Assembly (NCBI GenBank): GCA_049514335.1
Contig: JBEKVE010000029.1
Coordinates: 1-30,013, forward strand
Length of the DNA: 30,013 nt
Reading direction: 5' to 3'
Source of the DNA: JBEKVE01 sp049514335
GTDB taxonomy: Bacteria > Actinomycetota > Acidimicrobiia > Acidimicrobiales > UBA8190
The notes under the pieces: generated by a model
Told to the model about the DNA's origin: nothing
Seen by the model: the letters and a program-made list of their open reading frames with translations, nothing else
Database searches by the model: none
Program-made: the position numbers and the translations under genes
Shown: in pieces, positions 1-7,777 of the stretch
How the letters are laid out: each line of letters opens with the position of its first letter
Numbering within the stretch: the stretch's first letter is position 1

Positions 1-1
1 C

Positions 2-36
2 CCGGGTCGCCACCCGGCCCCCGGCCCGGCGGGGCC
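2..36 (-). terminator. GC-rich hairpins after the thiolase-like gene
   Basis: Two possible stems lie just downstream of the stop of the minus-strand thiolase-like gene: CCGGGT/ACCCGG at 2-7 and 12-17, and GGCCCC/GGGGCC at 16-21 and 31-36. They overlap, so only one can form at a time. There is no T-run. The region is so GC-rich that chance stems are common, so this is only a candidate transcript end. Confidence 0.28.
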
Positions 37-59
37 TTGGGGTCGCGAGGGCGGGCTGG

Positions 60-1574
60 TCAGGCGCCGAGCGTGTAGTGCGGCGGGGTGCCGGTCACGG
101 TGACGTCCTCGCCCACGAGGAAGCGTCCGGCCAGGGCGGGCAGCTCGCCGGCGACGGCGGCGGCGGCGATGTGGCGCCCGTCGCGCAGGCGGGCGATGAC
201 GGGCGCGGCCGACACCGAGCCGTCGCGGGCATAGGCCACGGTGGATGCCACCACCACGGCGGGCGCGGCGCCGTCGGCCGCGTCGATCCCCTCGGCCACC
301 GGTCGTGCCGACGCGTCGATGGCGCGCTGCGCCGCGGTGGTGTCGGCCCGGCGCCAGCCGCCGGGCGGGGGCGTGGCGCCGTACACGCCCACGGCGTGCT
401 TGGTGGCGTACCAGCCCAAGGCGCTCACGAGACCGGTGCCACCCGCGCCGCGCAGGTGCTCGACCATGGAGGCCACGGCGTGCAGCGAGTAGTCGTTGCC
501 GGGCCCTCCGAAGTACGGGAGCCCACCGGTGACGGTGAGCCCGCGCCCGTCGCGACCTGAGATGCCGAGGGCCTCCACCGCCATGGTGACCACGCTCGGG
601 AAGCAGGAGTACACGTCGAAGGCGCCCACGTCGTCCACGCCCAGGCCGGCCGCATCGAGGGCGGCGCCGGCCGCGGCCCGCAGGCCCGGTGACGCCCCGG
701 GGTCGGGGCGGGCGGTGGGGAACCACACGTCGGTGGCGTCTGCTCCCGACCAGCAGAACACCGCCGCGTCCGCCAGGCCGGCGGCGCGCGCCGCCGCCAG
801 GGACGTCACCACCACCGCCGCTCCCTGGTTGACGTGCATCACGGCGCACAGGCGCTTCGGGTAGGGCTCGGCCACCAGGCGGTTGTCGGGGCCGATGTCG
901 ACGAGCTCCCTCGCCGTGCGGGACTCCGGGAACCAGGCGTAGGGGTTCCCGGCGGCAACGGTGGTGAACGGCGCCATGAGCGCTCCGAGGGCGCGGCGGT
1001 GCTCCTCGGGCGTGCGCCCGGCGCGGGCGGCGTGCACGCTGTCGAACAAGGCGTAGACGTGCACGGGAGCGAGCAGCCCGGCGTTGAGCTCGGCGGGCCC
1101 GACGCCCACCCGGTCGTCGCCCACGACCGCGTCAGGAACGCCACCGGCCTGTTGATCGGGATCGGCTCCGACGCTCGGGGGGGCCGATGGGGGCGCACCC
1201 AACGCCCGGGCCCGGGCCGAATGCTGCGCTTCGCCGCCGACCACGAGGACGGTGTCGACTCGGCCCTCGGCGATGGCGCTCGCCGCCCTGGTGAGGAGCC
1301 ACTGCGGCGAGTTGCCTCCGATGGTGCCGACCTCGGTGCGGGCCGGGGAGAGCCCGGTGCGCGCCGCCAGCTCCGCGCCGGGTGCGGGCCCCTCGCCGCC
1401 GAGGACGTTGACCATCGACACCAGCTGCACCGATCGCCGCAGGCCGCCGGCGGCGTCGAGGGCGATGTCGGCCGCCTGCTGCGCCAGGTCGAGCGCCGAC
1501 ACCGAGCTGTCGCGGTCGATGGACTGACCGGTGGCCACGACCACCGGGACGCGTGTCTCGTCGAGCGGCTCCAT
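60..1574 (-). CDS. Thiolase-like protein (TLP1 type, extra C-terminal domain), probably not a classical thiolase
   Basis: 504 residues, about 100 longer than a standard thiolase. Residues 1 to about 410 follow the thiolase fold. The loop that normally holds the nucleophilic cysteine reads GGNSPQWLL (86-94), without Cys. The later loops read VYSCFPS (321-327) and GGLPYFGGPGNDYS (350-363), and the usual C-terminal CxG is replaced by ALGWYATKH. These are features of the SCP2-thiolase-like TLP1 group, whose additional C-terminal domain fits residues from about 425 to the end. Family knowledge: mycobacterial TLP1 binds CoA-type ligands but lacks normal thiolase activity. Function here is inferred as CoA-ester binding or an unusual acyl transfer. 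ATG at 1574 shares one base with the TGA of the thioesterase (TGATG), so translation is coupled. A TTG at 1577 is also in frame. Last gene of a three-gene operon. Confidence 0.85.
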   Translation of the reverse strand: MEPLDETRVPVVVATGQSIDRDSSVSALDLAQQAADIALDAAGGLRRSVQLVSMVNVLGGEGPAPGAELAARTGLSPARTEVGTIGGNSPQWLLTRAASAIAEGRVDTVLVVGGEAQHSARARALGAPPSAPPSVGADPDQQAGGVPDAVVGDDRVGVGPAELNAGLLAPVHVYALFDSVHAARAGRTPEEHRRALGALMAPFTTVAAGNPYAWFPESRTARELVDIGPDNRLVAEPYPKRLCAVMHVNQGAAVVVTSLAAARAAGLADAAVFCWSGADATDVWFPTARPDPGASPGLRAAAGAALDAAGLGVDDVGAFDVYSCFPSVVTMAVEALGISGRDGRGLTVTGGLPYFGGPGNDYSLHAVASMVEHLRGAGGTGLVSALGWYATKHAVGVYGATPPPGGWRRADTTAAQRAIDASARPVAEGIDAADGAAPAVVVASTVAYARDGSVSAAPVIARLRDGRHIAAAAVAGELPALAGRFLVGEDVTVTGTPPHYTLGA

Positions 1575-2293
1575 CAACGGGCGGCGAAGCGTTCCGGGTC
1601 GACGGCGATGAACACCCCTTCGGCCTCGGCCACGACGGCTCCGTCGGCTCGCGCCTCGGCGTCGATGCGGAGCTTGCGTCCGTGGCGCGAGTGCAGGCGG
1701 GCTCTGACCTCGAGCTCCACGCCGATCGGTGTCGGTGCCCGGTAGGTCACGGTGAGGCGGCCGGTGAAGGCCCAGGCGGCGTGGATCGACGCCACGAACC
1801 CCATGACCTCGTCGAAGAGCGTGGCCACCGTCCCACCGTGCGCCCGACCGGGTGCCCCCTCGAAGGCGGCGCCGAGCGTGGCCCGCAGCACCGCTTCATT
1901 GCCCTGGCGCACCGTGGCGCCCGCCATGCCCATGGGGTTGGTCTGGCCCGTGACGATGCCGTCGGGGAAGCGGGAACGGCCTCCCCCCTGGGTGTCGGTG
2001 ACACCGGAGGACCGCGTCGTGTCGAGGGGTGGGCGGACCCGGTCGGGCATGTCCTCGAGCGCGGCTGACCACCGTCCGGCTTCGGACGCGATCAGGGCGA
2101 GGGTCTCGTCGTCGACCTCGTGGGCGACCAGGGCGTGCCCCAGGCGGCGCAGGGCGGTGGCGGCGGCCACGCGACGGACGAAGTCGCCGTCTCCCGGCGC
2201 CGTCGCCGGTGGTCCGTCGCCGGTCAGAACCGGGTCGGTGCCGGCAGTCGGTGTTCTTCCCGCCTTGTCGGTGGGATCGTCAAGGCCTGTCAA
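1574..2293 (-). CDS. PaaI-family hotdog acyl-CoA thioesterase
   Basis: 239 residues. The C-terminal 130 or so form a 4HBT/PaaI hotdog domain: GAPGRAHGGTVATLFDEVMG carries the typical HGG motif at the start of the central helix, followed by the strands TGRLTVTYRAPTPIG and LRIDAEARADGAVVAEAEGVFI. The N-terminal 100 residues are low-complexity and helical, as in other long actinobacterial PaaI-like thioesterases. It probably hydrolyses an acyl-CoA in the cytoplasm, and the substrate cannot be read from sequence. The TTG start at 2293 overlaps the TGA of the upstream dehydrogenase as TTGA, and its own stop overlaps the next ATG. All three genes are therefore likely to be translated together as a CoA-ester catabolic unit. 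Confidence 0.85.
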   Translation of the reverse strand: MTGLDDPTDKAGRTPTAGTDPVLTGDGPPATAPGDGDFVRRVAAATALRRLGHALVAHEVDDETLALIASEAGRWSAALEDMPDRVRPPLDTTRSSGVTDTQGGGRSRFPDGIVTGQTNPMGMAGATVRQGNEAVLRATLGAAFEGAPGRAHGGTVATLFDEVMGFVASIHAAWAFTGRLTVTYRAPTPIGVELEVRARLHSRHGRKLRIDAEARADGAVVAEAEGVFIAVDPERFAAR

Positions 2294-3543
2294 CTGCGCT
2301 TGACGTCAGCCCAGGCGACGTCCTTGTCGACCTCCACGTCACGGGGTAGCCCGAGGATCCGCTCCGCCATCTGGTTGCGCAGGACCTCCGAGGTGCCGCC
2401 CTCGATGGTGTTCGCCCGGGCCCGCAAGAAGGTGGTGGCCCGCGCCTCGGCCTGGCGGTCGCCCGCCACCCACGCCGTGGCGGCGATGCCGTTGGCGTCG
2501 AGGGAGAAGTTGGAGCGCCGCTGGTTGTACTCGGCGTTGAAGACCTTGTTCACCGCCCCCTCGGGGCCGGGTTGCTGTCCGCGCAGGCGTGCCGAATTCG
2601 CCCGGAAGGCGGTGATCTCCTTCACCTGGGACTCGATGTAGAACTGCGCCAGGCGCTGGCGCACCAGGGGATCCGAGCGGTTGGGGATCCCGTCGACGTA
2701 GGAGAGCCACGGATCGCGGCGAACGCCGCCGGCGAACGACACCGGGTCGAGCGAGATGCCCGCCAGCGCCACCCGCTCGTTCATGAGCGTGGTGCGAGCG
2801 CAGCGCCAGCCGTCGCCGACGTCCCCGACGCGGTTGGCGTCGGGGATGCGCACGTCGGTGAGGAAGACCTCGTTGAACTCCGACGACCCCGTCATCTGCT
2901 TGAGCGGGCGTATCTCGACCCCGGGTGCCTTCATGTCGACGATGAAGTAGGTGAGCCCCTGGTGCTTGGGGACGTCGGGGTCGGTGCGGGTGAGCAGCAT
3001 CCCGAATTTGGCGAACTGGGCGATGGTGGTCCACACCTTCTGGCCGTTCACCACCCACTCGTCACCGTCGCGCACCGCTCGGGTGGAGAGCGAGGCGAGG
3101 TCCGAGCCCGATCCCGGCTCGCTGAAGAGCTGGCACCAGATCTCCTCGCCCGAGAGGATCTTGCGCAGGTAGCGCTCCTTCTGCGCCTCGGTGCCGTGCT
3201 CGACGATGGTGGGACCCGCCAGGCCGACCCCGAGGAGGTTGATGGCCACCGTGGGGAGGCGGTAGCGCTCGAGCTCGGAGCGGATGACCTGTTGCATCCA
3301 GGCCTCGCCCGACAGGCCGCCGTACTCTTTGGGCCACAGGGGCGCTGCGTAGGGGCTGCGCCCGATCTTCCCCTGCCACGCAAAGGGGTTGAACGTGGTC
3401 GAGGTCTTGATCGACTCGAGGGCGTCGTTGTCGCCGGCGTCGGCGGCGTCCATCCACCCGGGGGGCAGGTTGTCTCCCAGCCAGGACCGGAACTCGGCGC
3501 GGAACGCCTGCTGATCGGCGGTGTCCTCGATCTGCCAGCGCAC
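2290..3543 (-). CDS. Acyl-CoA dehydrogenase
   Basis: 417 residues from the GTG at 3543, normal for the family. The order is an N-terminal helical domain, the FAD/substrate segment EEIWCQLFSEPGSGSDLAS, the beta domain (GDEWVVNGQKVWTT and FNEVFLTDVRIPD), and a C-terminal helical domain ending with NTIEGGTSEVLRNQMAERILGLPRD. It oxidises an acyl-CoA to the 2-enoyl-CoA using FAD. Compared with the MCAD motif YEGTS, the glutamate in IEGGTS (E381) sits one residue earlier, so the catalytic base cannot be assigned with certainty. GTG 3543 is chosen because GAGGGAG precedes it at good spacing. An in-frame TTG at 3606 would add 21 low-complexity residues. First gene of the operon. Resembles the dehydrogenase at 27988-29193. 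Confidence 0.92.
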   Translation of the reverse strand: MRWQIEDTADQQAFRAEFRSWLGDNLPPGWMDAADAGDNDALESIKTSTTFNPFAWQGKIGRSPYAAPLWPKEYGGLSGEAWMQQVIRSELERYRLPTVAINLLGVGLAGPTIVEHGTEAQKERYLRKILSGEEIWCQLFSEPGSGSDLASLSTRAVRDGDEWVVNGQKVWTTIAQFAKFGMLLTRTDPDVPKHQGLTYFIVDMKAPGVEIRPLKQMTGSSEFNEVFLTDVRIPDANRVGDVGDGWRCARTTLMNERVALAGISLDPVSFAGGVRRDPWLSYVDGIPNRSDPLVRQRLAQFYIESQVKEITAFRANSARLRGQQPGPEGAVNKVFNAEYNQRRSNFSLDANGIAATAWVAGDRQAEARATTFLRARANTIEGGTSEVLRNQMAERILGLPRDVEVDKDVAWADVKRS

Positions 3544-3618
3544 CGGTGTCGCTCCCTCGGTCGGGGTCGTCGTGCCGCGTCGCCACAACGGGTCCGCCGG
3601 CCGCAACGACGCCGGATC

Positions 3619-3624
3619 AGTGTA
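3619..3624 (-). promoter_or_regulatory. -10 element of the dehydrogenase/thioesterase/TLP1 operon
   Basis: On the minus strand the hexamer reads TACACT, matching the actinobacterial TANNNT -10 consensus. It would start transcription near 3612, leaving a leader of about 70 bases before the SD-preceded GTG at 3543. No clear -35 is seen. Confidence 0.4.
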
Positions 3625-3658
3625 GGGGGAGGTGGCGTACCACGACCACCGAGGCGCC

Positions 3659-3681
3659 GGCCGCTCACGTGCGGCGCGGCC
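3659..3681 (-). terminator. Hairpin after the small membrane protein gene
   Basis: GCCGC (3660-3664) and GCGGC (3671-3675) can pair around a six-base loop; alternatively GGCCGC (3659-3664) pairs with GCGGCC (3676-3681). It lies about 10-30 bases past the stop of the 3691-4044 gene. No T-run follows, so this is weak. Confidence 0.28.
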
Positions 3682-3690
3682 CTCCCGAGG

Positions 3691-4044
3691 TCAGGGCCAG
3701 TACTCGGCGCGGGGCTCCATGTCGTGTTCGCTGCCGTGCTCGGCTCCGTGTCCGTCGCCGTGTCCGTCGCCGTGATCCGCAGCCCCGTCCTTGGCCGGCC
3801 GCCGTGGGGGCTGGGGGACCGTGACCGGTGGACCGGTGCGACGACGTCGTCCGAACGGGCCCCACCACCCGAGTCCCACGCCCATCACCAGGCCGGCCGC
3901 CGTGAGCACGTCGTAGAGGACGCTGTCTGTGGGGACGCCGGCGAAGACCGTCAGGGTGAGCGTGAGGAACAGACCGAAGAACACGCCGCAGATGCCGCCC
4001 ACGACGGGGTGGCCCCGCCGCCGGGGGCGTGCCGCGTCAGCCAC
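3691..4044 (-). CDS. Small two-helix membrane protein with His/Asp-rich tail
   Basis: 117 residues, family not recognised. A short basic N-terminus is followed by two hydrophobic segments (about residues 14-34, VGGICGVFFGLFLTLTLTVFA, and 43-61, YDVLTAAGLVMGVGLGWWG). Then comes an Arg-rich stretch (GRRRRTG) and a polar tail in which His alternates with Gly, Asp and Glu (DHGDGHGDGHGAEHGSEHD). The charge pattern suggests that both ends are cytoplasmic. The tail could bind metal ions, but that is inference from composition. The GTG start at 4044 is supported by GGAGGT six bases upstream. It lies 12 bases after the stop of the exported-protein gene and is very likely co-transcribed with it. Confidence 0.75.
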   Translation of the reverse strand: MADAARPRRRGHPVVGGICGVFFGLFLTLTLTVFAGVPTDSVLYDVLTAAGLVMGVGLGWWGPFGRRRRTGPPVTVPQPPRRPAKDGAADHGDGHGDGHGAEHGSEHDMEPRAEYWP

Positions 4045-4056
4045 GGGTCACCTCCG

Positions 4057-4656
4057 TCACGGGTGCATGTCGTCGTAGGCGAAGCGCGTCTTGCGGAACC
4101 CCGCACCCAGCATCCCCGCCAGGAAGATGAACGTGAGGACCGCTGCGGCCCAGCCCACGGGGTTCTTGGCCTTGCTCCCGGCCACCTCCAGATAGACCGA
4201 CCCCGAGCACACGGTCTTGCCGCTGTCGCTCTCGTAGCCCGAGAGCTTCATCGAGATGCCGACGAGCGCAGACGGGACGCTGTACTTCTCCTGCCCCCTG
4301 TTTGAGTAGTGGGGGCTGTCGTCGCCTCCCCAGTGCCAGACGGTGACGGTGATGCCGAAGGGCATTTCCACTTGCACCTTGCCGTCGATCGGCCGCGACG
4401 GCCCCACGTAGCCGATGGGCTTGCCCATCTCGTGGCCCTCCCAGTCGACGGTGCCCTTCTGGGGAACCACGACGACATCGGAGGATCGGTACTGCGTGGT
4501 GGCCTTGGTGAACCCACCCGTGACCCACCGGCCCGAGGCGGTGCAGACGCCGGGTGGGCTCATCACATCGGCCGACGCCGTCGAGGCGGGGAGGACGACG
4601 GTCGCCGCCAGGGCTACGGCTCCGATCGCCAGCGAGTAGACGAGCGCACGTCTCAT
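4057..4656 (-). CDS. Exported protein with C-terminal membrane anchor, function unknown
   Basis: 199 residues. A Sec signal peptide (MRRALVYSLAIGAVALAATVV, likely cut after ASTASA) is followed by a beta-rich domain of about 130 residues with one Cys near each end (PPGVCTASG and KTVCSGSVY), which may form a disulfide. A hydrophobic helix (NPVGWAAAVLTFIFLAGMLG) comes next, then a short basic tail FRKTRF that would stay inside the cell. I cannot assign a named family. The ATG at 4656 is chosen because GAGGAGGG lies just upstream and the signal peptide begins there; an in-frame opening up to 4932 lacks these features. It probably forms a small membrane unit with the His-tailed protein encoded next. 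Confidence 0.8.
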   Translation of the reverse strand: MRRALVYSLAIGAVALAATVVLPASTASADVMSPPGVCTASGRWVTGGFTKATTQYRSSDVVVVPQKGTVDWEGHEMGKPIGYVGPSRPIDGKVQVEMPFGITVTVWHWGGDDSPHYSNRGQEKYSVPSALVGISMKLSGYESDSGKTVCSGSVYLEVAGSKAKNPVGWAAAVLTFIFLAGMLGAGFRKTRFAYDDMHP

Positions 4657-4677
4657 CCGCCCTCCTCGGTCGGTCGA

Positions 4678-4683
4678 AGTGTA
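4678..4683 (-). promoter_or_regulatory. -10 element for the exported-protein operon
   Basis: The minus strand reads TACACT, 21 bases before the ATG at 4656. Transcription would begin near 4671 and leave a short leader that carries the GAGGAGGG ribosome site. The same hexamer precedes the dehydrogenase operon at 3619-3624. Confidence 0.45.
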
Positions 4684-4778
4684 GCGACCCTCCCCGGTGC
4701 AGGGAGGTGACGCACCGCCCCAGGGCTTCTCCGTCGCGCGCAGGGAGCCCGCGAGGCTGCGGCGGCGCACTGTCGGCG

Positions 4779-4784
4779 TATGGT
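4779..4784 (+). promoter_or_regulatory. -10 element, leaderless start of lipoprotein 4790
   Basis: TATGGT lies five bases before the GTG at 4790. No Shine-Dalgarno sequence is present. The arrangement fits a leaderless or near-leaderless transcript and supports the late start of this lipoprotein gene. Confidence 0.4.
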
Positions 4785-4789
4785 TCGGT

Positions 4790-5308
4790 GTGCGCGCGCG
4801 CCGATGGCCCTTGTTCCTCCTGGCGCTCTCGGCGGTGGGGTTGGTGGCGTGCGGCGGTCCGAAGCACGCGGGGCGCGTCACGACCGACCTGTCGCTCGAC
4901 ACCACAACCGTCCCGGCGGGCACCACCATCAAGGGCTATCTCGTCGTTCACAATCCGGGCCCGCAGATCGACCTCAACACGGTGGGAGGTGGTCCGCTGC
5001 ACTGTCATCCCGGGTTCGGCGTGACGCTCTCGTCGCCCACCGTTCCACCGCAAGAGCCGGCCTTTGCCGCCGATTGCTCGTCGGCGAAGTTGCTCGTGGG
5101 CCACGGCACGGTCCGACTGGCGGTCACGGTGATCACCACGTACGAATCGTGCACCAACGACCCGAGTGGCGTGTCGCGGCGCACGCCGTCGTGTGACGCG
5201 GACGGCATGCCCAAGCTTCCGCCCGGGACCTACACCGCCACCGTCGAGTGGTCGGACAAGGCCCCGCTGCCGGCACCTCCGCCGGTCATGGTCACGCTGA
5301 CAGCCTGA
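4790..5308 (+). CDS. Lipoprotein of unknown function
   Basis: 172 residues from GTG 4790. The N-terminus RARRWPLFLLALSAVGLVAC is a lipoprotein signal with lipobox LVAC (Cys21). The mature part has alternating beta-type segments (VTTDLSLDTTTVPAGTTIKGYLVVHNPG and YTATVEWSD) that resemble an immunoglobulin-like or intracellular-proteinase-inhibitor-type beta sandwich, plus four cysteines in the middle. It should be anchored on the outer face of the cytoplasmic membrane. In-frame coding could begin at GTG 4697, but that would put 31 Arg-rich residues before the signal peptide and no ribosome site is seen there. Divergent from the exported-protein operon; converges with the broken mannosyltransferase. 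Confidence 0.72.
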   Translation: MRARRWPLFLLALSAVGLVACGGPKHAGRVTTDLSLDTTTVPAGTTIKGYLVVHNPGPQIDLNTVGGGPLHCHPGFGVTLSSPTVPPQEPAFAADCSSAKLLVGHGTVRLAVTVITTYESCTNDPSGVSRRTPSCDADGMPKLPPGTYTATVEWSDKAPLPAPPPVMVTLTA

Positions 5309-5345
5309 GCACGGCGGGCTGCGGCAAGGATCTGGGTGCGTGGCG

Positions 5346-6850
5346 TCACACAACACGCCCGAGACGTGGCTGGCGCGTTCTCCACGTCGTGACGCAAAGG
5401 GCGACCAACCCCACGAGCGCCGTCCAGGACACCACGACCAGAGCCGGAGGGCCGTCGATGAGCAGATGCGGGCTCGGCACGTCGGCGAAGCATGCGATCA
5501 CCGACAGCGTGACGAGCAGCACGAGCACCCACCCTTCGGCCACCAGGGCCAGGAAGACGAAGCCCCACGTTTCGTACCAGGGCCAGATGATCGGGCCCAG
5601 GAGCACGAAGGCCAGGAGGCTCCAGCCCAAGGCTTCGAGCGCCCCGGTCCGGTCGGAGCGAACCAGCAGGCGGATCGACACGACGGCCGCGGCGCCGAGG
5701 CCGATCCCCCGTGTCGCCCGCACGAATCCGCCTGAGCCGGCGTGAGAGCCGAGTGCCCGAGCCAGGTGCGCGAGCACGAGGCCCAGGGCGGTGGCGGGGT
5801 CGAGCCACGACCGGACGGTCCCGGCCCCGAGCACGTCGCCCACCCACCGCCAGCTGAGGCCCGACAGCGCTCCGATCACGGCCATGACGCCCAGGACGAA
5901 CGACACAGCCAGAACCGTCTTGACCAGACGTCGCCGTACGGGCACGTCGGCACCCACCCACGCCCATCCGATGTATGCCGCGCCGATCAGCGCAGGGGCC
6001 TTCACCTCCGCCGCCAGGGCGCAGAGCACCAGACCGGGCACGACGTGGCGGCGCGAGGCGAGTGCCATGCCCGAGGCGAGCAGACCCAGCATGAGCGCGT
6101 CGTTGTGCGATCCACCCACCAGGACCAGGACCACGACGGGGTTCAACACGGCGAGGACCAAGGCCGTGGACGGGTCTCGGCCGATGGATCGTGCGAGGAC
6201 GGGGACCGCCCAGGCCAGGAGGGCGACGCCGATGACGGCGACCAGGCGGAATCCGAGCACCGACCCGAGCACGCTGTGGCCCGACAGCGCCACGATCCAT
6301 CCCGACAGGCGTTCCCACGCCGGTCCGTAGGGCGACGTGGCGTGACGCCACAGCGGGTCGACGAGGTGGAGGAAGGGCCCACCGCCGAGCGCCTCCCCGC
6401 GTAGCTGTATATGTCCCGACTGAACAGCGGGGGAGCGACGAGAACAGGTGCCGCCCACGCCGCGAGGAGTACCCAGAAGCGGATTGGCGCCAGCGGCGGT
6501 CCCGGTGGCGTGCCCTCGATGAGCGCCAGCCACGCGCCGAGCATGAGGGCGATCCCCAGGTACACGAGCATGATCCCGAGGAACTGCCGGGCACCTTCGG
6601 GGTGAGCGGCCGCCAGGTACGTCGACGTCAGGAACCAGGACCCGGTGCCGTGCCCGACGAACGGCGAGCCGGGTTGCAGGACGCCGATGAGGATGCAGAC
6701 GGATCCGACCGTTCCGGTGACGGCGGCCAAAGTGAACGAGCGGGTCGGCACTGCCTCGACGGTGTGATGCGCGGGCACGGGTGGCGATCGGGTCGGCTGG
6801 TTCGAGGGCACCCCGCCCAGCGAGTGAGCGTCGGGCCCGGCCTTCGCCAT
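5346..6850 (-). pseudogene. Broken MptB-like polyprenol-phosphomannose alpha-1,6-mannosyltransferase
   Basis: Two reading frames together make one polytopic GT-C glycosyltransferase of the MptB type. The N-terminal part (6850 down to about 6395) has a cytoplasmic tail, three or four helices and the luminal motif PPLFSRDIYSYA. The C-terminal part (from about 6398 to 5346) begins GEALGGGPFLHLVDPLWRHATSPYGPAW and continues through many helices to LGRVV. In intact relatives about 15-20 residues, including an NPY-type motif, lie between these two motifs. Here they are missing and the frame changes, so an out-of-frame deletion at about 6393-6400 is the simplest reading. A sequencing or assembly error in this GC-rich stretch is possible. 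Intact members use polyprenyl-phosphomannose to extend cell-envelope mannans. The ATG at 6850 is preceded by a -10-like hexamer; an ATG at 6886 is also in frame. Confidence 0.8.
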
Positions 6851-6857
6851 GAGAGCG

Positions 6858-6863
6858 ACGGTA
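6858..6863 (-). promoter_or_regulatory. -10 element, leaderless start of the mannosyltransferase
   Basis: The minus strand reads TACCGT, then seven bases, then ATG 6850. No Shine-Dalgarno sequence is present. This fits leaderless transcription and supports this ATG over the one at 6886. Confidence 0.42.
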
Positions 6864-6965
6864 CACCTTGTGTGGTCGACCTCCATGGCCGCACCGTCGA
6901 CGTCGTGCTGCGCAGTCGGGGCCGTCCGCACTGCCCACGGACGGAGGCTCTGCGCTGTGTGGCTG

Positions 6966-7433
6966 CTACTCCCGCTCGACCCGCAGCCGCCCTCGACCGG
7001 GCGTCCAGGATTCGATGACGAGCCTGGTTGCCTCGGCGTTGAGCATCGTGATGACGACCGCGGTGATGTCGGCAACGAACAGCTGGCCCTCAGGTTGGTC
7101 GCTTCCCTGCGCCGTCGACGGGCTGACGGGGACGGCTCGTCCGGCGACCTTCGCCTCTCCTGGCCACTCGTTGTCCTTGCCCTTCTCGGGGTGGAAGGGG
7201 GGGCCATGGAGTGCGAAGCGGGGATCACGCTCGAGGTCCGCCCCCTTGCGCGCGCCGGTCATCGAGCCGAAGCACAGATCGGTCTCGGTGAACTCGCATT
7301 CGATGCCCGAGATCCGTGGCGAGCCGTCGGCGCGAAGCGTGGCGATCGTCTTGTGGCGGCCCCCGTCGAACAACCTGCGCACCCGTCCGGCGAATTCCGG
7401 TTCCGCTCGTTCAAAATCGATCCACGATGCCAT
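6966..7433 (-). CDS. Pyridoxamine 5'-phosphate oxidase-like flavin/F420-binding split-barrel protein
   Basis: 155 residues. The sequence starts with a helix (EPEFAGRVRRLFDGGRH), then TIATLRADGSPRISGIECEFTETDLCFGS, the typical first strands of a PNPOx-like split barrel. TGARKGADLERDPRFALHGPP follows, where RKxxxLxxDPR is the usual cofactor-phosphate segment. Such proteins bind FMN, F420 or haem and reduce small molecules; the exact cofactor and substrate are not readable. The ATG at 7433 is preceded by TAGCCT six bases upstream and no ribosome site, so it is probably leaderless. It lies upstream of, and on the same strand as, the broken mannosyltransferase, with a gap of about 115 bases. Confidence 0.82.
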   Translation of the reverse strand: MASWIDFERAEPEFAGRVRRLFDGGRHKTIATLRADGSPRISGIECEFTETDLCFGSMTGARKGADLERDPRFALHGPPFHPEKGKDNEWPGEAKVAGRAVPVSPSTAQGSDQPEGQLFVADITAVVITMLNAEATRLVIESWTPGRGRLRVERE

Positions 7434-7439
7434 CCGGCC

Positions 7440-7445
7440 AGGCTA
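7440..7445 (-). promoter_or_regulatory. -10 element, leaderless start of the PNPOx-like gene
   Basis: The minus strand reads TAGCCT, followed by six bases and then ATG 7433. The same arrangement with the identical hexamer precedes the GH31 gene at 11594-11599. Confidence 0.45.
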
Positions 7446-7486
7446 TTGGCGTGGCTCGTCTTGACCGAATGGCACGGGACCGGGAG

Positions 7487-7762
7487 CTACGTCGACTGAG
7501 GGGTGATCCCGGCCCCAGCGAGCATCCGCCGCAGGTCGATGACCTGCTGCTCGTCGAGGTCATTGTGCCGGGGGGCGTCGAACGTCTCGGTCTCAGGCCC
7601 GAGGGTCACCGTGTAGCGGCCCGTGTGCTCTTCGGTCACAGAGGCCACGCTCTGCAGGAGGGAGAGAACGTCATGCCACTGGATGTTGTGGCCAACCGGG
7701 TGGTTGAAGATCTTCTCCACCGTCGCCCGATGGTGCGCATCGAGTCCTTCGCCGTCGGTCAT
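7487..7762 (-). CDS. Conserved hypothetical protein, HicA-like fold suspected
   Basis: 91 residues. HHRATVEKIFNHPVGHNIQWHDVLSLLQSVASV forms one or two helices, then EEHTGRYTVTLGPETETFDAPRHNDLDEQQVIDLRRMLAGAGI gives beta strands and a final helix. The layout resembles HicA-type double-stranded-RNA-binding folds, where a short helix, a beta hairpin and a LRRMLxxAG-like final helix occur. The HicA catalytic GSHH motif is absent and no HicB antitoxin lies nearby, so toxin activity is not supported. The ATG at 7762 has a strong AAAGGAG ribosome site. It begins 15 bases after the stop of the acidic protein and is almost certainly in the same transcript. Confidence 0.75.
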   Translation of the reverse strand: MTDGEGLDAHHRATVEKIFNHPVGHNIQWHDVLSLLQSVASVTEEHTGRYTVTLGPETETFDAPRHNDLDEQQVIDLRRMLAGAGITPQST

Positions 7763-7777
7763 CGTCTCTCTCCTTTG

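Noticed and set aside
4657..4932. Upstream extension of the exported-protein frame to 4932
   Set aside because: It overlaps the divergent lipoprotein signal region, has no ribosome site and would bury the signal peptide; the SD-preceded ATG at 4656 is better.
5301..5321. CAGCC/GGCTG stem at the end of the lipoprotein gene
   Set aside because: Five pairs and an 11-base loop, partly inside the coding sequence; too weak for a terminator call.
7487..7762. HicA toxin gene
   Set aside because: The catalytic GSHH motif is absent and there is no HicB partner, so only a fold resemblance is stated.
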